From the NCBI GenBank assembly GCA_017882655.1, contig JADGPB010000041.1, positions 1 through 11,213 of the forward strand: a stretch of DNA of 11,213 nt. The letters are read 5' to 3'. Source of the stretch: Propionibacteriales bacterium (lineage in GTDB: Bacteria > Actinomycetota > Actinomycetes > Propionibacteriales > Propionibacteriaceae). Position 1 is the first letter of the stretch. Each line of letters opens with the position of its first letter. Both the position numbers and the translations under genes were made by a program. Positions 7,366 through 11,213 of the stretch are shown one piece after another. The notes under the pieces are model-generated. The model saw only the letters and a list, made by a program, of their open reading frames with translations. It did no database searches and was not told the DNA's origin.

Positions 7366-8763
7366 TCAGCCTGCCTCGTCCAGCACCAAGGCGTCCGCCT
7401 GACGACTCATGGCGTCGAGTAAGGCGTCGGCCGCGCTCGTGTCGTACGGCTCGGCCAGTCTCGCGCACCGCTCCCCCAGCGCCGTGAGCATTTCGAGCGA
7501 GGAGCGGGCGGCCCTGATCTGCTCCTCGACGAGCGGGATCAGCGCGACCACCGCCGCGTCGTCGCGGCCGGCCACCTGGGCGCGCCAGTTCACGATCAGG
7601 TCGGTGGGCATCGCGATCAGACCACCGGCATCGGCGATGAGCTCGACGGTCTTGTGTGCAAGGTCCGCGTTGCGCGACATCTCGATGCGGGTGAGCTCGA
7701 AGCCCTCCGACATGGCCCGGCACAGCATCACGATCGACGAGCCTGCCCGTACCGCCAGCGCGGGCTCGAGGCCGCCGTCCGAGATCTCGGCGGCGAACTG
7801 TCCGACCGCCTCGTCGTGCAGCTGGGCGAGGGAGACCCTGAATCGCGTGCTCCGGCACGAGTTGCGCAACGTGTCGAGGTCCTCTGCGAGGTCGTCGCCG
7901 ACCTCCACGATCACAGCCATCATCTGCGCCCAGAGGTCGATCGTCATGAGGACGGGAGAGAACCCCTCGTGTGCGGCCAGCGCGTCCTTGAACTGGTTGG
8001 CAGCAGCCAATGCGGCGTCCATGCTCGCGGTGAGTGCGGCTTGAGCGGTCACGAGATCATCCGCGACGGACGTCAGCTCCTGCTGCCTTTCGGACCAGCC
8101 GTCGAGCGCGTCGGACAGCTCCGTGGCCGAGCCCAGGATGCGCCCGACGGGTCCTTCGGCGTCCGATCGGCGCGGGATGCCTACTCCGGCCGCGCGGCGA
8201 GCCTCGATCTCGGCGGGCAGGATGAGGTGCATCACATCGAGGTACGTGCCGATGCCGGCCCCCGCGATCTGGGCGGCCAGATCGGCGAGACCCACCACGG
8301 CAGCCTGATGAGCTGACGCTCCCCCTTCGCGGGCTTCCAGCTCTTTGGGTCGCGCCACCGCGTACATCCCCCGGACCGTGTCGAGCAGATCGAGGCAGAG
8401 CGGCCTGGTCCGAACGGAGAGGTAGCCGCCATCCGCCAACGGGGTGATCGTGGCGAACACGGTGTACCGGCTGCCGTCGGCGGCGAGGTTGTCCACATAC
8501 GCGCAGAAGGGGTCGCCACCGTTCAGGGTCAGCCACATCACCTCGAACGCTCCGCCGGGCATGGCCGGGTGACGGATGATGCTGTGCGGCGCGTTGAGGA
8601 GCGACGAGAGCGGATAGCGGGAAAGCCGGACGAAGACGGAGTTCGCGTCCGTGATCACGCCGCGCTGGTCCGTCGTGGAGAAGAACATCTCCGTGGGGGC
8701 GACCTCGTGGCTCGCACCGGTCGGCTCGGGACGTGCCTCGAGCGCTCTTGCCTCATTACTCAC
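7366..8763 (-). CDS. Soluble protein with Aer-type PAS domain and helical C-terminal half
   Basis: Residues about 27-125 (465-residue form) are a PAS domain close to that of the aerotaxis sensor Aer: STTDQRGVITDAN, VFVRLSRY, IIRHPAMPGGAFEVMWLTL, then a GYLSVRTRP strand. The IIRHP Arg-His and the MW tryptophan, part of the Aer flavin-site region, are kept; the usual Asp of RHPDMP is Ala. FAD binding and redox or oxygen sensing are thus plausible but unproven. The remaining 340 residues look helical and soluble, with no membrane segment, HAMP, kinase or GGDEF domain, and no canonical chemoreceptor hairpin. A stretch near residues 305-340 (STRFRVSLAQLHDEAVGQFAAEI) faintly recalls that hairpin. 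The GTG at 8763 is chosen for its AGGAG 8 nt upstream; a GTG at 8841 would add 26 basic residues (MWWLRRSRKR...) but has no such site. Output partner unknown. Confidence 0.8.
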   Translation of the reverse strand: MSNEARALEARPEPTGASHEVAPTEMFFSTTDQRGVITDANSVFVRLSRYPLSSLLNAPHSIIRHPAMPGGAFEVMWLTLNGGDPFCAYVDNLAADGSRYTVFATITPLADGGYLSVRTRPLCLDLLDTVRGMYAVARPKELEAREGGASAHQAAVVGLADLAAQIAGAGIGTYLDVMHLILPAEIEARRAAGVGIPRRSDAEGPVGRILGSATELSDALDGWSERQQELTSVADDLVTAQAALTASMDAALAAANQFKDALAAHEGFSPVLMTIDLWAQMMAVIVEVGDDLAEDLDTLRNSCRSTRFRVSLAQLHDEAVGQFAAEISDGGLEPALAVRAGSSIVMLCRAMSEGFELTRIEMSRNADLAHKTVELIADAGGLIAMPTDLIVNWRAQVAGRDDAAVVALIPLVEEQIRAARSSLEMLTALGERCARLAEPYDTSAADALLDAMSRQADALVLDEAG

Positions 8764-8771
8764 CGTGGACG

Positions 8772-8776
8772 CTCCT
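8772..8776 (-). promoter_or_regulatory. Ribosome binding site deciding the PAS gene start
   Basis: On the minus strand AGGAG lies 8 nt before the GTG at 8763, inside a GCAGGAGTAGGAGC context. It supports the shorter reading frame. The alternative GTG at 8841 is preceded by CTCGATTACG, which has no purine-rich site. Confidence 0.6.
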
Positions 8777-9093
8777 ACTCCTGCACGATCTCGCTCAGGA
8801 GCGCTTTCGGCACGCTTCCTGGATCGTCGCAACCACCACACCGTAATCGAGGATCAGGGGGGTCCCTCAGCCTCTGACCTTGCACAATGTAGACAGGAAT
8901 CCCTTCTCAATGCACCTTCGAGTGGGTTCCCTCATCTTGGGGGCCTTCTGCGGCCCAAGGTCGGGACGCGATGCACCACGATCGGTCACGACACGCCCGG
9001 ACCACGCATGGCGTGTCCCGTCAGGAAAAGACCTCTCGAAGCTGTCGACGCGCATCACACGGGGTGGTTTCGCCGCGCTCGTAGGGTGGGCTC
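8777..9093. other. Intergenic region between the divergent PAS and TIGR03085 genes
   Basis: About 320 nt hold no convincing gene; the short ORFs on both strands (for example 8867-9058 minus, 8880-9113 plus) have no family features. If the PAS gene starts at 8841, its first 78 nt also lie here. A hairpin is visible at 8936-8959: CTTGGG plus CC pairing with GG plus CCCAAG, a 2-nt bulge and a 6-nt loop. On the minus strand TACATT (plus-strand 8886-8891 region) fits TAnnnT and may be the PAS gene -10, but no -35 is well placed. Confidence 0.4.
9082..9087 (+). promoter_or_regulatory. -10 element of a probable leaderless transcript
   Basis: TAGGGT matches the actinobacterial -10 pattern TAnnnT and ends 6 nt before the ATG at 9094, so the transcript would begin at or next to the start codon. 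There is no spaced ribosome site; the GGG is only 3 nt from the ATG. No clear -35 is seen. This supports 9094 as the true start. Confidence 0.45.
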
Positions 9094-9732
9094 ATGACCT
9101 TCGCCCATGCTGAGCGGCTCGCCCTGTGCGACTCCGCCTTGTCCGCCGGACCCCGCGCTCCCACGCTGTGCGAGGGATGGACGGTCGCCGACCTCGTCGC
9201 GCACCTGCACATCCGCGGGAGCGACCCGCTCGCAGCCCTCGGCATCATGGTCCCGCCCCTGGCCGGCCTGACGAAGCGTCACATGGACGCGGCGCTGGCC
9301 CGGTACGGCTTCGAGGGCCTGCTAGAGGTCGTACGGAACGGTCCTGGTCGCTGGTCGCCCCTCAGGCTCCCCGGCGTCGACGAGAAGGTCAACGGCACCG
9401 AGATGTTCATCCACCACGAGGACATCCGCCGCGGCGGCGTCGTCGTGCCGCCCCCCCGCGAGCTGGGCAGCGCGGTGGAGGACGCGCTGTGGCGATCCGC
9501 CAGGATGGCAAAGTTCGTGTTCCGGAGCTCTTCGGTGGGCGTTGTGCTCGAGCGGTCGGATGTCCCGGGTGCTGAGCTGCGCGCCAAGGCGGGCACCCGT
9601 ACGGTCACCCTCGTCGGCAAGCCAAGCGAGCTGACCCTCTACATCGCGGGTCGCCGAGAGGCGGCAGATGTCCAGCTCGTCGGCGAGCCGGACGCCGTCG
9701 CCACGTTCAAGTCCGTACGCGTCGGGATGTAG
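9094..9732 (+). CDS. TIGR03085-family metal-binding protein (DinB/maleylpyruvate isomerase superfamily)
   Basis: This 212-residue protein has the N-terminal four-helix fold of the mycothiol-dependent maleylpyruvate isomerase group. Family marks are the start HAERLALCDSAL, APTLCEGWTVADLVAHL with His37, ILVPP-like GIMVPPLAGLT, GPGRWSPLRLPGVDEKVN, and EMFIHHEDIRR. His37, Glu103 and His107 (E-x3-H) are the likely metal ligands, by analogy with the isomerase. The C-terminal part (about 150-212) is a small beta-rich domain. Its role is not established; a mycothiol- or metal-dependent thiol transfer would be the family guess. I recall this family near hisI or hisF in actinobacteria; here it is 3.5 kb away with three genes between. 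It converges on gatB and has a leaderless-type start. Confidence 0.85.
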   Translation: MTFAHAERLALCDSALSAGPRAPTLCEGWTVADLVAHLHIRGSDPLAALGIMVPPLAGLTKRHMDAALARYGFEGLLEVVRNGPGRWSPLRLPGVDEKVNGTEMFIHHEDIRRGGVVVPPPRELGSAVEDALWRSARMAKFVFRSSSVGVVLERSDVPGAELRAKAGTRTVTLVGKPSELTLYIAGRREAADVQLVGEPDAVATFKSVRVGM

Positions 9733-9762
9733 GGGCCCCTCCGGCGAGGTCCGCCCCAGCGC
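9733..9762 (+). terminator. Possible stem-loops after the TIGR03085 gene
   Basis: AGGGGCCCCT (9731-9740) is a perfect palindrome at the stop codon. CCGGCG (9741-9746) can pair with CGCCGG (9760-9765) across a 13-nt loop, partly competing with the large palindrome that follows. None is followed by a T run, so termination here is only possible, not shown. Confidence 0.2.
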
Positions 9763-9852
9763 CGGTTCATCACGTTATCCAGGTGAGTCGTCGCTTCTCA
9801 TGGCGAATTGGCCGTGAGAAGCAACGACTCACCTACTTAACATGATGAACCG
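9763..9852. repeat. 90-bp imperfect palindrome (inverted repeat with about 42-nt arms)
   Basis: The left arm (9763-9804) and right arm (9811-9852) are inverted copies around the 6-nt loop GAATTG. By hand comparison they match at all but six positions: CGGTTCATCA and GTTA in the outer parts, AGGTGAGTCGT, GCTTCTCA and GGC in the inner parts. The inner 24 bp (9781-9804 with 9811-9834) have only two non-Watson-Crick positions, one a G-U wobble in plus-strand RNA and the other in minus-strand RNA. It lies between convergent genes and could act as a two-way terminator, though no T run follows on either strand. A mobile miniature element or REP-like repeat is the alternative. The stop of the GH1 remnant falls inside the right arm. 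Confidence 0.85.
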
Positions 9853-10015
9853 AGTCCACCGGACCCGTGCGATGGATCGGACGCTCAGCTGTACCGGCCA
9901 CGTTCTCGAGGAGCCAGAGGTCGGAGTTGCTGTTGCCCCCCTCGACCTGATGTCCCGCGTTCGCTGCACCCCAGAGGAAGCCACCGGGGAAGCGAGGGGT
10001 CTGCCCGAAGGTCAT
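9833..10015 (-). pseudogene. N-terminal remnant of a glycoside hydrolase family 1 (beta-glucosidase-like) gene
   Basis: The 60-residue frame starts like a GH1 enzyme: FPGGFLWGAANAGHQVEGGNSNSDLWLLEN. Residues 13-27 satisfy the GH1 N-terminal signature F-x-W-G-x-A-x-A-G-H-Q-x-E-x-G, including the substrate-site Gln23. Full GH1 proteins run to about 400-480 residues and carry two catalytic glutamates; all of that is missing. After residue 50 the sequence (GPVDSVHHVK) only loosely follows the family's GDACDHYHR region, then ends with TAG inside the right arm of the 90-bp palindrome. The start keeps a good ribosome site (GGGAG 6 nt before the ATG), 18 nt after the gatB stop. It is most likely a deletion remnant; a translated 60-residue peptide is possible but unlikely to be active. 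Confidence 0.7.
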
Positions 10016-10033
10016 CTGAGTCTCCCACCGGCT

Positions 10034-11213
10034 TCAGGACAAACGCTGCAGGACGAGAGCCCGTACCGCGGCGGCGTCGGCCTGGCCGCGCATCTCACGC
10101 ATGACCGAGCCGATGAGCGCGCCCGCGGCCTGCACCTTGCCGTCGCGGATCTTCTGCGCCGCGTCCGGGTCGGCTGCAATGGCCCGATCCACGGCCGCCT
10201 CCAAAGCGCCTGAGTCGGACACGACGGCCAGGTTCCGGGACGCGACGACGTCCTCCGGGTCGCCCTCACCAGCGAGCACCCCGTCGATGACCTGCCTTGC
10301 CAGCTTGTCGTTGATGGTGCCCGCATCGACGAGCTTCTGTACAGCCGCGACCTGGGTGGGCGTGATGCCGAGCTCGGTCAGCTCGAGGTCCGCCTCATTC
10401 GCGCGGCGCGCAAGCTCGGTGACCCACCACTTCCGGGCCGAGGCCGGCGGCGCACCGGCCTCGACGGTCGCCTCGACGAGGTCGAGCGCCGATCCGGCCA
10501 TGATGTCGCCGAACTCGCGGTCGGTGAAGCCCCACTCGGCCTGCAGACGCTTCGTGCGCACGGCGGGCATCTCCGGAAGGGTCGCCCGGAGCTGCTCGAC
10601 CCATTCCTGCGAGGGAGCGATGGGTACGAGGTCGGGCTCGGGGAAGTACCGGTAGTCCTCGGCCTGCACCTTGGAACGGCCAGGGCTGGTGTAGCCGCCG
10701 TCCTCGTGCCAGTGACGCGTCTCCTGGACGATCCGTCCACCGGACGACAGCACCGCCGCCTGGCGCCGGATCTCGTACCGCAACGCGTCAGAGATCGAGC
10801 GCAGCGAGTTCACGTTCTTGGTCTCGGTACGAGTGCCGAGCTCGGTCTCACCCTTCGGCATGAGCGAGACGTTGGCGTCGCAGCGCAACGAGCCCTGCTC
10901 CATCCGTACGTCGGAGACACCCAGCGAGCGCAGCATCTCGCGCAGGTACGAGACGTACGCCTTGGCCACCTCCGGCGCGTTGGCGCCCGTGCCTCGGATC
11001 GGCTTCGTCACGATCTCGATAAGGGGCACGCCGGCCCGGTTGTAGTCGATCAGCGAGTACTCGGCGCCCTGGATCCGACCTGTGGCGCCGCCGACGTGGA
11101 GCAGCTTGCCGGCGTCCTCCTCCATGTGCGCACGCTCGATCTCGATGACGTAGTCGACGCCATCGACCTCGATCGTGACGGAGCCGTTGAACGCGATCGG
11201 CTCGTCGTACTGG
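10034..11213 (-). CDS. gatB: Asp-tRNA(Asn)/Glu-tRNA(Gln) amidotransferase subunit B, N-terminus cut by window edge
   Basis: GatB is the tRNA-binding, kinase-like subunit of the GatCAB complex, which turns misacylated Glu-tRNA(Gln) or Asp-tRNA(Asn) into the correct amide in the cytoplasm. The window holds the last 392 residues (open from the edge, beginning QYDEPIAFNGSV); roughly 110 N-terminal residues are outside. Motifs are EEDAGKLLH, DYNRAGVPLIEIVT, MEQGSLRCDANVSL, RTETKNVNSLRSI, RHWHEDGGYTSPGRSK and DYRYFPEPDLVPI. The C-terminal helical and YqeY-like tail runs from about GFTDREFGDIMAG to MREMRGQADAAAVRALVLQRL, ending at TGA. The protein is intact as far as seen. gatC and gatA would be expected upstream, outside the window. 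A GH1 remnant follows 18 nt downstream. Confidence 0.97.
   Translation of the reverse strand, partial: QYDEPIAFNGSVTIEVDGVDYVIEIERAHMEEDAGKLLHVGGATGRIQGAEYSLIDYNRAGVPLIEIVTKPIRGTGANAPEVAKAYVSYLREMLRSLGVSDVRMEQGSLRCDANVSLMPKGETELGTRTETKNVNSLRSISDALRYEIRRQAAVLSSGGRIVQETRHWHEDGGYTSPGRSKVQAEDYRYFPEPDLVPIAPSQEWVEQLRATLPEMPAVRTKRLQAEWGFTDREFGDIMAGSALDLVEATVEAGAPPASARKWWVTELARRANEADLELTELGITPTQVAAVQKLVDAGTINDKLARQVIDGVLAGEGDPEDVVASRNLAVVSDSGALEAAVDRAIAADPDAAQKIRDGKVQAAGALIGSVMREMRGQADAAAVRALVLQRLS

Noticed and set aside
7256..7858. N-terminal extension of the esterase frame back to 7858
   Set aside because: The longer frame overlaps the PAS gene, while the ATG at 7255 has a perfect GGAGGA site followed by a signal peptide.
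8867..9113. Small ORFs on both strands in the region upstream of the PAS gene
   Set aside because: They have no ribosome site, no family motif, and one overlaps the start of the TIGR03085 gene. Treated as non-coding.

Overview
The window is chromosomal DNA from a GC-rich actinomycete. By eye about two thirds of the bases are G or C, codon third positions are strongly G/C, and GTG starts are common. Gene content is also actinobacterial: hisI joined to trpE, a small HGxxPAAW membrane protein inside the trp operon, a short GNAT-type ArgA, a TIGR03085 protein of the DinB/maleylpyruvate isomerase superfamily, and a Streptomyces-type GDSL lipase. The frequent GTACG words and the mix of genes make me think of Propionibacteriales (Nocardioides/Aeromicrobium-like). 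That placement is inference only.

Left part, minus strand (5579 down to 1): a compact operon in the order hisI, trpE, HGxxPAAW protein, trpC, trpB, trpA, sco1 (cut by the window edge). Junctions are tight: TGATG between hisI and trpE, 10 nt between trpC and trpB, 2 nt between trpB and trpA, and GTGA between trpA and sco1. The exception is an 88-nt gap after trpE. The operon covers anthranilate synthesis (TrpE) and the late steps TrpC and TrpB/TrpA. TrpG, TrpD and a dedicated TrpF are not in the window. HisI is a histidine-pathway enzyme. In actinobacteria the TrpF reaction is normally done by the dual enzyme PriA of the histidine pathway, so this his-trp junction makes biological sense.

Middle: argA (plus) diverges from hisI and converges, 10 nt apart, on a secreted SGNH/GDSL esterase gene (minus). 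Upstream of the esterase, on the same strand, is a soluble protein with an Aer-type PAS domain and a long helical C-terminal half that lacks a recognisable chemoreceptor signalling hairpin.

Right part: after a 330-nt non-coding stretch comes a TIGR03085 gene (plus) with a leaderless-type start. It converges on gatB (minus, cut by the right edge). Between them, downstream of gatB, lies the N-terminal remnant of a glycoside hydrolase family 1 gene. The remnant runs into a 90-bp imperfect palindrome and stops inside it.

Most of the window is ordinary housekeeping. The places most worth a second look are the palindrome with the GH1 remnant, the PAS protein, and the trp operon, which has an unexplained membrane protein but not the second membrane protein usually found beside it. 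I see no CRISPR array, tRNA, rRNA, transposase or phage gene.
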